A model generated the notes under the pieces. That model did no database searches and had not been told where the DNA came from. It saw only the letters and a program-made list of their open reading frames with translations. The translations under genes were made by a program, and so were the position numbers. From Pyrrhoderma lamaoense (Eukaryota > Basidiomycota > Agaricomycetes > Hymenochaetales > Hymenochaetaceae), in the NCBI GenBank assembly GCA_002794735.1, contig NBAZ01000005.1:1523145-1587144 (forward strand): a stretch of 64,000 bases of DNA. The letters run 5' to 3'. Below are positions 13,954 through 25,583 of the stretch, piece after piece. Within the stretch, counting starts at the first letter, position 1. Each line of letters opens with the position of its first letter.

Positions 13954-14293
13954 GATGTAGCTTTAGGCTACGAGTAGCTCGACGGGAGAACAATCGGGAC
14001 ATGCGGGGTATGATGAGCAAGCTCCGGATGCACGTGACTCTCGGGTTAAACCGTGCGGGGTCTAATAATAATACATGTATAGCTTTGACGTCACTCGTCA
14101 CTTTTCCGTCACAAGAAGCGATTTCTTATTTTACCTTCTCGATAAGGAAATCAGCGTGATTACAAACTGAATCGGTCATAACATCTCTTCATTCTTCCTT
14201 TCATGACCATGAGATTAATAAAAACTATAACATGACGGTGGCGCCCCGGTATTAATGGCCGTACAGTAACATGACAAAAACAATTGGCCTTTA
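13954..14293. promoter_or_regulatory. Presumed promoter region of the minus-strand Zn2Cys6 gene
   Basis: A 340-bp non-coding gap between the transcription-factor start (13953) and the stop of the next minus-strand gene (14294). It contains short palindromic CACGTG-like and TGACGTCA-like sequence (for example near 14030-14100). These motifs are seen; their use is inferred. Confidence 0.3.
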
Positions 14294-14803
14294 CTAAAGT
14301 CTACATTCTTCTTTTGTTACACTTGCATATCCATTCGCTTCGATGTCTAGGTACTAAGTAGCCAAAAGCTAATTGAGTTTCTATACAAGTATAACAGCTC
14401 GTCCACTTACATCGAGTATATCTTGATTCGATATTTCAATATTCATCGCGGCTCCAACTACCTTGCTTGCTGCAAACCGGACCGCGAAAAGAACAAATTC
14501 GCCATTCTGTTCTAAAACAGGTGCGACGACGAGTACACTTTTGTCTGAAGCCGTCAGGTCATCGAGAATCACTATCGGTTTAGCAAGATACTCCGGGACG
14601 TGCGATTCCCGATGCCTCTTGTACACTTCCTTGGCTGGTTGCCTGATTGACCACTCCACATCTGGAACAGAACGGATGTAGTCTGGGCAAGGAGGGATCT
14701 CTGGATAGTCTTGAGAAGTGTCAAAGATATCTTGAATCTCGCTGATGAGACCCGGGGAAACCGAGGTACTGCAAGCATAGAGCGCGACTGGGCGGTGTGG
14801 CAT
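14294..14803 (-). CDS. Conserved fungal protein of unknown function (DUF6924-like)
   Basis: Predicted 150 residues from two exons, 14803-14411 and 14353-14294, split by a 57-bp intron (gtaagt...ttag). The ATG at 14803 is used because the frame upstream opens only at TTG. The sequence is a compact alpha/beta protein with no signal peptide or membrane segment. It carries IFDTSQDYPEIPPCPDYIRS near the N-terminus, a hydrophobic strand (VILDDLTASDKSVLVVAP), and the C-terminal block AAMNIEISNQDILDYLDIEA that only forms after splicing. That last block resembles the C-terminal part of DUF6924 domains, but the match is from memory and weak. Shares a 440-bp divergent upstream region with the nuclease gene to the right. 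Confidence 0.6.
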
Positions 14804-15242
14804 GATGATCAAGGATTATGTTCGAAAGCCAATTAACAGGTATTTCTCGTTATTAACGCTAATAGATATCGTGAGCACTAGTTACCATGTAAGTAAAATA
14901 TTGGAAGACATATGCATCACGGCCACCAAACTTTGATGATTTCGCTGGGCATCAAAAAATAGCATGTTTCAATCTTGCGCACTAAGTCTTTAGCATGCTC
15001 GCTTTTTGAACGAGTTCTTCATATGGTAATGAACTGGGGACTTCGTGTAACATCATACCTTCTAGTTCAGCACATGCTTCAGATCCTCTATACTCTGAAA
15101 CGGAACAAAATGCGTACATGTGGATTCGGTGAAATTTACAAGGCGGGATATGGTATTCGAATGTCTATATAAAGAAGTATCTTTTTGGCTTAAGACATAG
15201 TCAGAGCTTGACATAGCACTTCGATACGCACCCTTGATTATA
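14804..15242. promoter_or_regulatory. Divergent promoter region with TATA box for the nuclease gene
   Basis: Lies between two divergently transcribed starts. A TATATAAA box is seen at 15166-15173, 70 bp before the nuclease ATG, which fits core-promoter spacing with a short leader. No clear TATA is seen for the minus-strand gene. Confidence 0.5.
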
Positions 15243-16372
15243 ATGCTTATTCCTTCTCTAACTCTTTGCGTTCTTCTTGCCATATCTGTCTCCGCCCAAA
15301 CTTTTGGCCTTGTTTGCTCGGATTATGCTGATGTGTAGGTACATATATACTCTTCGTAAAGCAACAAGGCCCTAATAATTCTATATTTTACAGCTGCGAC
15401 AACTATAGTAATGTAGTACTTTGCCATGGTTTGACTGGGTTTCTCCATTATGATGCTACAAGTGATGTCGGCACAGCTGACCAACGCCGAACCGCTATCG
15501 GATGTGGGAGTGGTAATTATTGCTCCGGGACTGGGCTTCAGTGTGATGAATACCCTTATGCCTCGACTTACGATGGTGGGCTTGGAGTATGTGACTACGT
15601 TATAATTTGCCAAACCACAACTACCTAACAATTCCACCTGATCCTCAGTGTTTTCCTGGTGGATATAATGGATTCAATGGAGTAATAGACACGCTTGCAG
15701 ATCAGGGCGGTACTAGATGTGCCGATGGATCTCAGAACGGACGTGAGTTATTTCTCATTAAGTCTCTGTAAGCTACTAATCATAATTTGAATAGGTCATG
15801 GTCAAGCGATTCGTACTTTCTATAGTAACGTATTGAATAACGATAATGGACGACCTTTGTAGGACATTTTCATGATTTCACCATGTATAAGACTAATAGT
15901 TCATCTTCTAGCCGTGAGTAAATCGACCGTTATAAAGGAAATGTCTCATACGTTTTTCTAGTCGTTGGGTATCAGAATGATGCCAGGGGACCTCTTGGAG
16001 AACAAATTCGAAACCAAGGTCATACTGCTTGTCCTGATGATTCTACTGGGCTTTATCGCTACCGTACTACTCCAGCAGGTGAGTGATAGGTTCTTACTTA
16101 TCGATGCAATATTCAAAGCAAACCTTATCTTTGAAGGTGCATGTCCACGCTCACGCCGCAGTCTCGAAAACGACGATAATAATGAACTCGACCGTCGTTC
16201 AATTTCCTCAATCCGGTTCCGAAATGTCACTTCCGAGTCGGGTAGAATTGTAACCGTGCCTTATGTCAATGATGATGATGCTAAGTGGCTTAGTATTGGT
16301 AAGGATATTTGGACTCATGATGATGACGGGGTGGGAAAGAACGAAAAAATTATCTCTTCAGTCGATATATAG
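15243..16372 (+). CDS. Secreted NucA/NucB-type deoxyribonuclease, copy 1
   Basis: Predicted 265-residue secreted nuclease. A signal peptide (MLIPSLTLCVLLAISVSA) is followed by a cysteine-rich NucA/NucB-like domain with the hallmark CDEYPYAST and neighbouring GTRCADGSQNG and GHGQAIRTFY segments; this family degrades DNA outside the cell. A C-terminal extension of about 75 residues (TSESGRIVTVPY, KIISSVDI) is shared with the second copy. Exons: 15243-15334, 15394-15586, 15649-15742, 15795-15858, 15912-15913, 15962-16078, 16137-16372. The fifth exon is only two bases (CC) between ctag and gtgagt; without it the frame is lost. Splicing across it makes Phe-Leu in a predicted core strand. Exon lengths match copy 2 almost exactly, so the model is well supported. 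NucA/NucB identity is from motif recognition. Confidence 0.8.
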
Positions 16373-16812
16373 TTTAGGTCTACTTCAAAGTGAAATAGGC
16401 CCAAGGTGTTCCCTATAATAAAGTCTATAAACTCAACTATGGTGGGAATCCTGAAGCTTAATGGTTCTTTGTTATTACTAAACCAAGTTCATATGTATAT
16501 AGTGTAGGTAATAGATAATGTATACGCTCAAGTGAAGATGTGTTATCTGAATTACTCCAAGTAAACGATAAGACGGTGTGATCTGGTAGTGTAAACCACT
16601 TTATATACCAAATCTTTCTTATTGAGCACGTATGATTGTAGAAAATAACATAAAGTCAGTAGATCACACATATTTCAGCAAACACGATCACTATAGACAA
16701 CAGATTACTAATATTGTAGCTGGATAATTTCGAGTTCGACGTTACATACAATACAACAGAATCGGAAAACTAGAAAATCACGAGAGTCTACCAACCCGCA
16801 TTAAGCTTTAGG
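16373..16812. other. Convergent intergenic region
   Basis: 440 bp between the stop codons of the nuclease (+) and the desaturase-like gene (-). AT-rich, no other coding signal. Confidence 0.4.
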
Positions 16813-18443
16813 CTAAGAAGCCACAGTACGAAAACGAGAATTTCCATGATTGTCTTTGTAGAATACGATATCGCCTTGAAAATACCACGTTTGTCTTAGC
16901 AATACAGAGAGCAATCAAGTATGTACGAACATACCCTTTGGGTCTATATATTTACAACGTCTATAATTTTCAAAGAGGGCTCGAAATGATGGTGTATCGC
17001 AAGATATGTAATCATCTCCTAGAACTTGTTTCGCATATTTTGTCGCTTCTCAAGGTTATCTAAGTCAAAGAAAGCTTAATATAGGGTGTCTTCGAGTGAA
17101 GAAATCTGAAATCATACAAAACAGTATAGAGGGGAAAAGATGATGCACAACATGGAAGTGGACGACCTGTATCGAAATGAATAGATTGGCAAGATCCTCT
17201 TGTTAAGTAATAAGGTACTTACGTTATGTAAAAAAAATTGACCCTGCCATCCAAGAAACTCTCTGTCAACAGTGACAAGAGCGCCGCGGGTATGCGTGTA
17301 TGCATTATCTCGATAATGAGGAAGTATATTGTCAATATGGGACAAAGCCACAATCATACTAATCCAGTGATTAAGAAGCATCCACGGGATAATATACAAA
17401 CGAATCATCATGTCTGTTAGTTGTACAACTAGTACAGTCCTAGACATTCGAACGTTGTGATGCAATACTCAGGCTGTTATGTTATATAACTCACACTAGA
17501 GAATATATAGTACTCACGCCAGAAATGACTCGTCCATTGAGGATAGTTAGTTTTTCCAGTCACATTAAAAAGAAGATAGGCTTGAAAACCGATGAGCTGT
17601 TGAGCAATAAGTGAAAAAGCCTGAAATACTGGAGTATCTTCGATTATATCCCAGAGTGCTTTTCTGTGGGCCTCATGAGAAACCTCTGAATCACGTATTT
17701 TTGGCAACCAGCTGTAATGAGAAAGTAAGGCTTACTGTTTTTGAGAAGAAATGGAAAAGTTTCTTACTGTGCATCTTTCTCCACATGACCGTTGAATCTA
17801 TGATGTTGCTGGTGTGTATACTTCCAACTATAATATGGTGTACCAACAAATGTTTGCAAAATCTAGGAGACAAGTTTCAAAAGAGGAGAGAAAATCAACT
17901 CCAACATATGCTTACAAAGCCCACGAGATCATCTACAACTATGTATGATGTTAAGGCCTTATGGCCACACTAAAAAAGTGAGTTTATGAGTCAAAAGTTC
18001 ACCATAGCCTAGTACTTCAAATTCCGTACATCATGTCCAAGGAGCCATATACCGGTAAAAGTGAGACCCTGTAGCCACCAGCTGCAAGACATCAATGTAT
18101 AGCTATATATTGTTAGTATGAAAACGACGAAGACATACTACGAGCACCAAATGCTGAAACATAGTACATTTACACAAGCCAGTTGTAACTTTGATGATAT
18201 AAACACCTGAAGAGATAAAAGAAGGTCTCTGCCTCCACACAACCCCAGCGAATAGAGTCATTAATAAGACATCACGAGCGACGTAGTATAAAGATTTTGA
18301 TATCTGTGGACGAAATAGATATTTTGGTATAGCAGCTCTAATCTGGGTTCCAGTTCTATGTAGTGATCTCAGTATAAGTCGAGATTCTTACTACGCATAC
18401 TTACACTTGAGAAGCCTGGAATGTCGTTGACCTCGATGAACAT
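16813..18443 (-). pseudogene. Delta-12 fatty acid desaturase-like gene, damaged
   Basis: Recognisable microsomal oleate-desaturase family member cut by many short introns. From the start at 18443: FIEVNDIPGFSS joins IRAAIPKYLF; histidine box 1 is H-D-C-G-H (formed across an intron near 17950), box 2 is H-Q-Q-H-H (about 17800), box 3 is H-V-V-H-H (about 17140). NHWISMIVALSHIDNILPHY and the C-terminal GDIVFYKDNHG are also present, so the whole length is represented. Two defects are seen. The segment between HFWREYYIFSS and LYIIPW is far shorter than in the family and contains stops in plausible frames, removing most of a membrane span. Near 17020-17035 a 1-base deletion separates the YNLEK and TKYAKQVLGDDY blocks. 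The second defect could be a sequence error; the shortened middle is harder to explain that way. It may be an inactive paralogue. Confidence 0.65.
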
Positions 18444-19034
18444 TTGTGACACATAGTTAGAGGGCCTTTGGAGAAAGCTACATACTGAGGTAGGGTATAC
18501 GAGACATGTGTTGTGAAATGGTCATCAAATTGATGCATTCCCATACATTTTCATTTACAATTGCAAGATTATTTGGCGCTTGGGACTCTCGGCTAGCTTG
18601 CTTTTAGAGTATTTTAGCCGCTAGCAAAATTAGCCAAACGCTCCCACTAGCTTTCTCGACCAATAACCAAAGGTATACTGTTGCTAAAATATCCCCTTCA
18701 GACCCTAGTTCACCCCACTTATAAAGAGATAAAATATTTATCAGAGTAAGGTGGTGAGTTGTGTTCAAATGACGAAGTTTACGAAATTTTGCTAAAGAGA
18801 ATTATAAAGAATAAAACACCGGGTGGCGATGTTAAACTGAAAAACTGCCAGTGGTTCCTTGTATTCTTCTCATGCTTTTATTCAGAGACATCTGTCTCTA
18901 TTCCCACTTACTCCATGAATAATAACAGGTACCTTGAATTGTGGACCTTGGCGCTGATATCATTCTGTACATTCTGAGCCAGCCGTTTTCGATCATGAAA
19001 CGTTGTGACGACCATTCTGATAAAGGGTTAAAAA
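18444..19034. other. Intergenic region left of the foldback element
   Basis: Contains a 72-codon plus-strand frame (18759-18977) with no recognised features, which I do not call a gene. Otherwise featureless AT-rich DNA. Confidence 0.3.
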
Positions 19035-20060
19035 TACAGACGTGGCTCAGAATTACTCGCTCCTCCGGTAAAATTACTTAGTCACCGAAGATGCTACCCT
19101 ACAAAAAAATACATATTTTTCTACTTCATACTAATTAACATAGAGAAAAAATAAATAAGAATATAGACTTATATAGTTTAAAGCTAAATTAGAAAAATCA
19201 AGCAAAAAAAATAAGAAATGACATTATAATCTAAGAATTACTAAACTTACTTCCTAAATCGGAAGTATATATATCTCTTTGTTTATTACATTATTTTAAT
19301 TTTTCTGACAAATAAATAGGCTCTAAAACTCTATAAGTAGATAAAAAACATATAAATACATAATTAACCCGCTAATATAAAGAGTTAAACTTCGAAAATG
19401 CAATTAAATAAGTAAAGTTTGTATGATTAGCTAATATGAAACTCGTCCCAAAAAGGAAGCTCTTAGGTGAGCCTGAATTATTAATCAATTTTCTAGAAAT
19501 TTATATTATGAATAGGCCTCAAAAAATGACTTACTACTAGCTGTTTATAAAATATACTATACTATAATATTTGAATTGTGAAATTATCTGATTTTTCAAT
19601 TAAAAAGACTGAAAAACTCGGACTCTCTAAACTTCTTTCTTTTTTGGGACGAGTTTCATATTAGCTAATCATACAAACTTTACTTATTTAATTGCATTTT
19701 CGAAGTTTAACTCTTTATATTAGCGGGTTAATTATGTATTTATATGTTTTTTATCTACTTATAGAGTTTTAGAGCCTATTTATTTGTCAGAAAAATTAAA
19801 ATAATGTAATAAACAAAGAGATATATATACTTCCGATTTAGGAAGTAAGTTTAGTAATTCTTAGATTATAATGTCATTTCTTATTTTTTTTGCTTGATTT
19901 TTCTAATTTAGCTTTAAACTATATAAGTCTATATTCTTATTTATTTTTTCTCTATGTTAATTAGTATGAAGTAGAAAAATATGTATTTTTTTGTAGGGTA
20001 GCATCTTCGGTGACTAAGTAATTTTACCGGAGGAGCGAGTAATTCTGAGCCGCGTCTATA
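19035..20060. mobile_element. Foldback (long terminal inverted repeat) element, 1.03 kb
   Basis: The left arm (19035 to about 19455) and right arm (about 19640 to 20060) are near-identical reverse complements of roughly 420 bp around a loop of about 185 bp. The outer ends are TACAGACGTGGCTCAG on the left and, read in reverse complement, TATAGACGCGGCTCAG on the right. The inner ends share CTCGTCCCAAAAA. Arm divergence is only a few bases, so the element inserted or gene-converted recently. There is no transposase inside, so it is non-autonomous. The bounding TA could be a TA target duplication, which would suggest a Tc1/mariner-type mobiliser, but the match is too short to be sure. Confidence 0.85.
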
Positions 20061-20561
20061 TGTGTCTACTAAGTGATCCACATGTCTTACACATTCAGCA
20101 TATTGTGGATTTTGAAAACTCAAGTACATGTACATGTAGTGATCGTACCAACGTTGACATATAGCATCTTAGTAGAACCTATCTTTCTTTCTTCCATCTA
20201 TGCTGGGTTTTAATAACTTGTACAAAGGCTTAAACTAGTTTTTTTTTTCGGTGATGCCTAAATTTAATTCTAGAGGCTACCTAGTGCTAGGATATCAAAA
20301 CAAAGTCTCAGCTTGGGATTCTTGATCATAGTTACCCATAGCTATAGCCACGGCTATCGAATCTATGATACTGATCTTCTCTTACAATTACAGTAAGTAA
20401 CAAGATGCTGTGCCGGGAGAAAGCATTAATTATAAATCTTCTATCTTCCAGGGAGTACATCAGATCCTTTCGAGTCTAGGGGTGAGATGTAGGAGTTTAA
20501 CTTCTCTATTCTTTGATCATCACATATAGGTTTTCCATGGGATTCCCTTTAAAATTGAAAT
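20061..20561. other. Gap between two inverted-repeat elements
   Basis: 500 bp of AT-rich sequence with no gene or repeat that I can support. Confidence 0.3.
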
Positions 20562-21811
20562 TACAGTAAAAGACCTTGAAATGCATAAATTGGTCCGCGA
20601 AAAATCGTATGCATTAAGACATTTTATGCAATATTATATGTAACATATAAGTGTGACACACGTGACATGGCTACTTGTTTTAGTAATTGTTAGGGGTTAC
20701 TTTTCGCTTTAGTGCATTTTTATATTGAATATATTCCTTTATCACAACTTGCGAAGCAATTATCAATTTTTTGCTTGATAAAAAGTTTAAAAAATGTTAT
20801 GCTACTTTGGCAAAGTTTTTTATTACATAATTTTTTTCAATACCTTGTCATGAGAATTAACTTTTTTGACTATTTCACTTTAAAATACAATATGATAATG
20901 CATATCTATGGAAAAAAAATATGCATTATGAGATATCAAATTTTGTGCATAATTTGGCTGGGACATAGTCTGGGGAGGGGCAATCCTCATAAGAAACGCG
21001 AGGATTATAAATCGTGTTTCTTAGTAATGGCATGTACTAAATTAAGTAATTAGCTCTAAATTCTCTATACAGCATGAATACATTTTCTTTTTGAACAATT
21101 TTATTTTTCTAAAACATTTATTATGTTTTTTATGGCATAAGTTATTTATAAAAAAGCAAATAATTAACTGACGGTAGTTTATTAAGTAATATTGTAGTAA
21201 GGTAGAAGCTCTAGATAGATATTATGAAGAGTTGTAAACTGAGTTCTACATATTCTCGCGAAAATCTCACAAAAAGTCTAGTTATTTGCGCTATTGTCAC
21301 GCATTTTCGTGACAAATTTGCATTTTTACACAACTTAAGTTGATAACTTGAATTTACACAATCATTTTTACGGGTAAATAACTTTTAGATTAAAGAGTAC
21401 AAATATAAATCTTGATTTCTGTTATCTTAGATTTTTGAATTCTTGAGTATTTCTTGAGTTATTTCACTTTTAAATCTTAAACTCTTAATAACTTTTTTTA
21501 AACTTGGCAATTCGAAAATCCGGCTTAACAGTTTTCTAGTTTTTCTTCTTTAGATCACACAGTAATTTTTTTGTTATTTTAGAGAATTTATTTTGAGAGC
21601 CATCGCGGCTCGAAGATGTAGGTGTTTTTTTAAAAACTGCTGGAGAGTGATTTTCGATTATATAATACAACTACTGACTAAGAACACTGATTTATAATCC
21701 TCGCGTTTTTTGCGAGGATTGCCCCTCCCCACATAGTCGGTTCCTAAAAATTTTATGCATTAACGCATTTTATGTAAAATCACGTTATGCATTTCGAGGT
21801 CTTCTACTGTA
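20562..21811. mobile_element. Non-autonomous DNA transposon with pogo-like terminal inverted repeats
   Basis: The left end reads TACAGTAAAAGACCTTGAAA and the right end, in reverse complement, TACAGTAGAAGACCTCGAAA, followed on both sides by ATGCATAA. TA-flanked CAGT...ACCTCGAA ends resemble the Fot1/pogo/Tigger type of fungal Tc1-mariner elements. Inside, a second inverted block (left 20958-21020, right 21690-21745) carries GGGGAGGGGCAATCCTC and a short hairpin with the CGCGAGGATT half-site. The 1.25-kb element has no transposase and is strongly AT-rich, so it is a decayed or internally rearranged non-autonomous copy. Confidence 0.7.
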
Positions 21812-22171
21812 CTGATATATAAACCTACCACTCACACAACATTCTTCATATCAGTTCAATTCCTGCTCCTTCATTTCCAAGTCTTTACAACATACTTTTG
21901 CTTTTCAACAGATTCTTTAAACGTCGTCTTCCTTCCATGTGCCAGCGCTTGATAATACTGTACCGTATTTTTTCTTATCTCACTTATCATTGGTCTCAAT
22001 AATATCACAGTTAGGCTGTTTATTCCTCTCTGGAATGTAAGTTCCTCTTCTATCTCAGTCTCACGCATGTTGATAGCTATTATTCCGAATTCAAACACTT
22101 ATCAGATTTTCCTCAGCGTGATTATAATTTCTTTGGTGTAACAACTGTACTTGACGCAAGTAAACTACAGC

Positions 22172-23285
22172 CTTTGGGGTGCAGCTTCTATCCAGTTATA
22201 TTTCTATTTTGAGGTGCAACTTCAGATACACAGTTTAACCACAGATCTTGAGCTTACCATATCTGTTTATCTATTTAGAAATACTCAAAAACCGATGGCC
22301 GCTGGCTCAAGTCATACATAGCAACTATATGGATACTCGACACAGTACTTCAGGCTTTACTGATACAAGGCCTGTATGACTACGTTGTAACGAACTTTAC
22401 GAGTCTTTTGAATCTGACGCACACTAAACGGTAATCTCGTTTTTTCTTCTTAATATATGTGCGGTGCTAAAATAGATAATATAGGCCCTTAATTGATTGC
22501 GACATACTAACCGCATGCATCGATGCGATGGTTCAATACACTTTCGTGATGCGTGTTTGGCACTGTAAGTGTTTACAAAGCTATAAGATGAATAGTGCAT
22601 AATGCAAGGTTTACAGTAAGCAACAAGAATCTCATATTAACAGCAATACTGTCTATACTCGTATTAGGACAATTCATAACTACTCTTATCTACTTTATAC
22701 AAATCTACAACATCACAGAGACTGTAGACCTTCTGAAATACCTCACTACCGATAGAGTCGCCATGTTCTTTTTTGTTGTTGTTGACACAACTATAGCGAC
22801 GGTACTCACTGTTCTTCTTCGTCGACGTCGATCCGGAATTAAAAAGACAGATACTATTATAAAACGACTTGTTCTATATACTATAAGTACAGGCATGATA
22901 ACTGGGGCATGGGGAGTTATCGGAATGGTCAGTGCTTTCATGCGCCCTGACAGTTTTATCTACCTGCTTGTTGACTTAGTTTTCCCTAAATGTAAGTCCC
23001 CTCTTCTTTCCTGTAATGAGACCAATAAGACCGTATACTGATAAATAGGTATAGTGTATCTGAACTGTGTACTTGCATCGTAAGATAAGATACTCTTATA
23101 GCTTGTACCGCAGCTAAGCTACTCTATACATTAGGCTAAATTCTCGAGCAAGCCTTCGTGAAGACCTCTACAATAGTTCTGGTGCTGTCACAATCAGTCT
23201 AAGTAATATGAACTCTAATCCCAGTGAGGACTCAGCAGCTACAGTGAGTAACAATACCTCTAAGGCCACTTGGGCTTTATATTGA
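22172..23285 (+). CDS. DUF6534 multi-pass membrane protein (N-terminus uncertain)
   Basis: Agaricomycete-type seven-helix protein of unknown function. Exons fitted in order: WGAASIQLYFYFE; KYSKTDGRWLKSYIATIWILD (22279-22432); PLIDCDILTACIDAM..FVMRVWH; SNKNLILTAILSILVLG through the DUF6534 core DTTIATVLTVLLRRRRSGIK, IKRLVLYTISTGMITGAWGV and LVDLVFPK (to about 22991); then LNSRASLREDLY and a Ser/Asn-rich tail ending TGA 23283-23285. Introns are short with canonical ends. The first exon is unclear: upstream of 22172 I could not find an in-frame ATG, so the true start is probably in a separate exon between 21840 and 22130, or is lost. Members form large families; receptor-like roles have been suggested but not shown. 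Confidence 0.65.
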
Positions 23286-24102
23286 CGACCGCTACTATAA
23301 GAATCCACAAGAATGTACAGTTGGTTATAAGGGAACCAGCACGAGACGTGTGGTCTATACAAACAAGGTGGGCCATGCATACCAAATAAATGTAACCCTG
23401 CCTGAGACTCTTTAAAATTAGAAAATTGGAAACATAGAAGTCGTTAAATGAAGAACTCTGTCATTATACGTTTATCCCGAAGTTGAAAGAATCATCAGCG
23501 TTATTTATAAGTCAGGCTACTGCACGCTTTTGTTGTAGGCCACCTATAGCACATTGTCCAAGTTTGTAAAGCTATTTTCTCTATTATCTTCTATCCGCGA
23601 GAATTGTATTCATTATCTCCATATAAAAGTTTTCTTATGGATCAGACTCAGTTGTATTTTGACGTTAGCGATTGTAATATAACTACGGTATGACAAATCA
23701 TCGGATATGACCATGATCTCTTGTAGTCTGTGTATAGATTCTAGAACTTATTCTTCTGGGAAATATGCATAATTCTTTTGTGATTCTCCCTGATCTAGTA
23801 ATTAGTTGGTTTTCGTAAAATCGAATCTTAAATTGGTCACCGTGATCTGATACGTAATACAGGCTGTTAATACCCTTATTATTCGGGCTATCAGGTTGTT
23901 ACATCATTGATGATTACATTAATTTATTGAATGGTTATTGTTCTGTTCCTAAGAGAGTGTATAAGCAAGTAGGTTTAATTTACATCCATCAATAACTTTT
24001 CCGTTCGTGATATTCTTCAGAGTAAATCTCAGATCTTCTAAATGTGCATTTTCTGACTCCGAGGTGGTGGTCATACCCGACTCATACGTTATAGTCCATT
24101 TA
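23286..24102. other. Convergent intergenic region
   Basis: About 820 bp between the DUF6534 gene (+) and the helical protein gene (-). No coding signal. Confidence 0.4.
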
Positions 24103-25583
24103 TCATCCTGTATATTCTATGTCAGGGATGGGCAATAAAAGTGCAAGAAAGGCACAAACATTTGATCCCAGTGCTGTACAAGAAGTTTTGTCGCTTGACA
24201 AGAATGTGAGCTCAAGAAAACCCGTACTTATCTCACTAGAATACTCTAGATCGATCTTTGGAAATATATACTATGGTCAATATAGTTACATGTGAGATGC
24301 CACATATACGAACCTTCGAAGATGAATCGTTAGAGTCCAGGAAGTCAGGAATATTACTAATATTCATCATAGGCTTTTCCAGAAAGTCAGTAAATTGTTA
24401 CACTTCTCTTCAGATGTGAGCTTACCCCTACAAAAGAAGATACCTTTTCTTCTTCCAAGTTATATTTACCGAAATTTTTGTAGTTCAGAATAGGTAAAGA
24501 ATCAATAGAAGTACCCAGGCCTAAGATTTCCAAGCCAATAGCCATTTCTGGGTCTTCTTTAGTCCATGCATTGCGCCCGTAATCCAATTGACGAAGATAC
24601 TAAGATTAAGACCATCAATGTAAGTATATATCACGATATTTTTGCTTGGCAAACCTGAATGACATTGGACTTTTTAGATTTGTCGAAGTCATTTCGGAAG
24701 TCACCTTCAATTTTCTTCTTCATTATTTCTTCATTTCCACTAATAAGAGGCTCATCGAGCCATATCTCTTCGAGATATCATCAGTGTGTTATCCTATAGG
24801 TGAATTACAGGCAAACTTACTAATATTCTCAACCCAGTTAGATATTGCTCTCATACCCTCTAGAGCTGCTCGCGCTTTGACCCTTTCGAAAGATAAATCA
24901 TGTATACATTTACGCATATTCTATGTGAGGTTTAGTAGGAGTATATTAACGGTGGAAGGGAGAAGGCATGTGTTCATAAGAGATGACTTACAGCACGCTC
25001 TCTTTCTCCTTCAAAAATCTCGAAAAGGACAACAGCGAGGGCTACAACAGCAAGTACACCACCAATCGCACCGATTGCAGCCAGAGCGGCTCCTCCGGTC
25101 ATTATACTAAGCAAGACCATGCCTCCAAGAAAAAGTCCGCTTGCAACAGAGATAATACTTGCAATCTGAAAAATAGTCGTGACAAACGCATCATTTTGAT
25201 CGATTCTAATAGTTTTGTTGTGAGCGCAGGTCCTTCTGATACTTCGCTAGACTTACTCTTTGCTAACTTTTATATATTCTTCGAGAGCAGACCCCTTAAG
25301 AGTATCTCTGACTACTTTGTCGAGCTCTTCTGGGGAGTTATATCCATATTTCTTCAGAAACTCTCCGAGGCGGGGCTTCAGCTCTTTCAAAATTTCATCC
25401 CTACGGAAAGTAAGTGCACATGATTTAGTTGTGAGCATGATAATTCCCTTACCTGTGTCGTTGAAGGTCTTTGAACTCATTACAATAGGCATTGACATCG
25501 TCATTCAACTGACGAGCCCGTGCTCTGCGATTGGGATTATCGGGGTAGAATATATCACTAACTTTGCTGGCGTTATTACCCAT
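24103..25583 (-). CDS. Helical protein with central hydrophobic glycine-rich hairpin (unknown)
   Basis: Predicted 362 residues from eight exons: 25583-25453, 25400-25257, 25205-24992, 24920-24821, 24767-24655, 24599-24426, 24373-24314, 24255-24103. They sum to an exact codon number, which supports the model. The N-terminus (MGNNASKVSDIFYPDN) is followed by helices (LKELKPRLGEFLKKYGY), then a long hydrophobic hairpin rich in Gly/Ala (QIASIISVASGLFLGG; AALAAIGAIGGVLAVVALAV), then FEIFEGERERA and a polar helical C-terminal half. There is no signal peptide. The layout, amphipathic helices around an Ala/Gly-rich hairpin, is like alpha-helical membrane-inserting proteins, but I do not recognise a named family. 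It is head-to-head with a related gene at 26.2-27.7 kb. Confidence 0.65.

Noticed and set aside
18759..18977. 72-codon plus-strand frame next to the foldback element
   Set aside because: AT-rich, no motif, no splice context.
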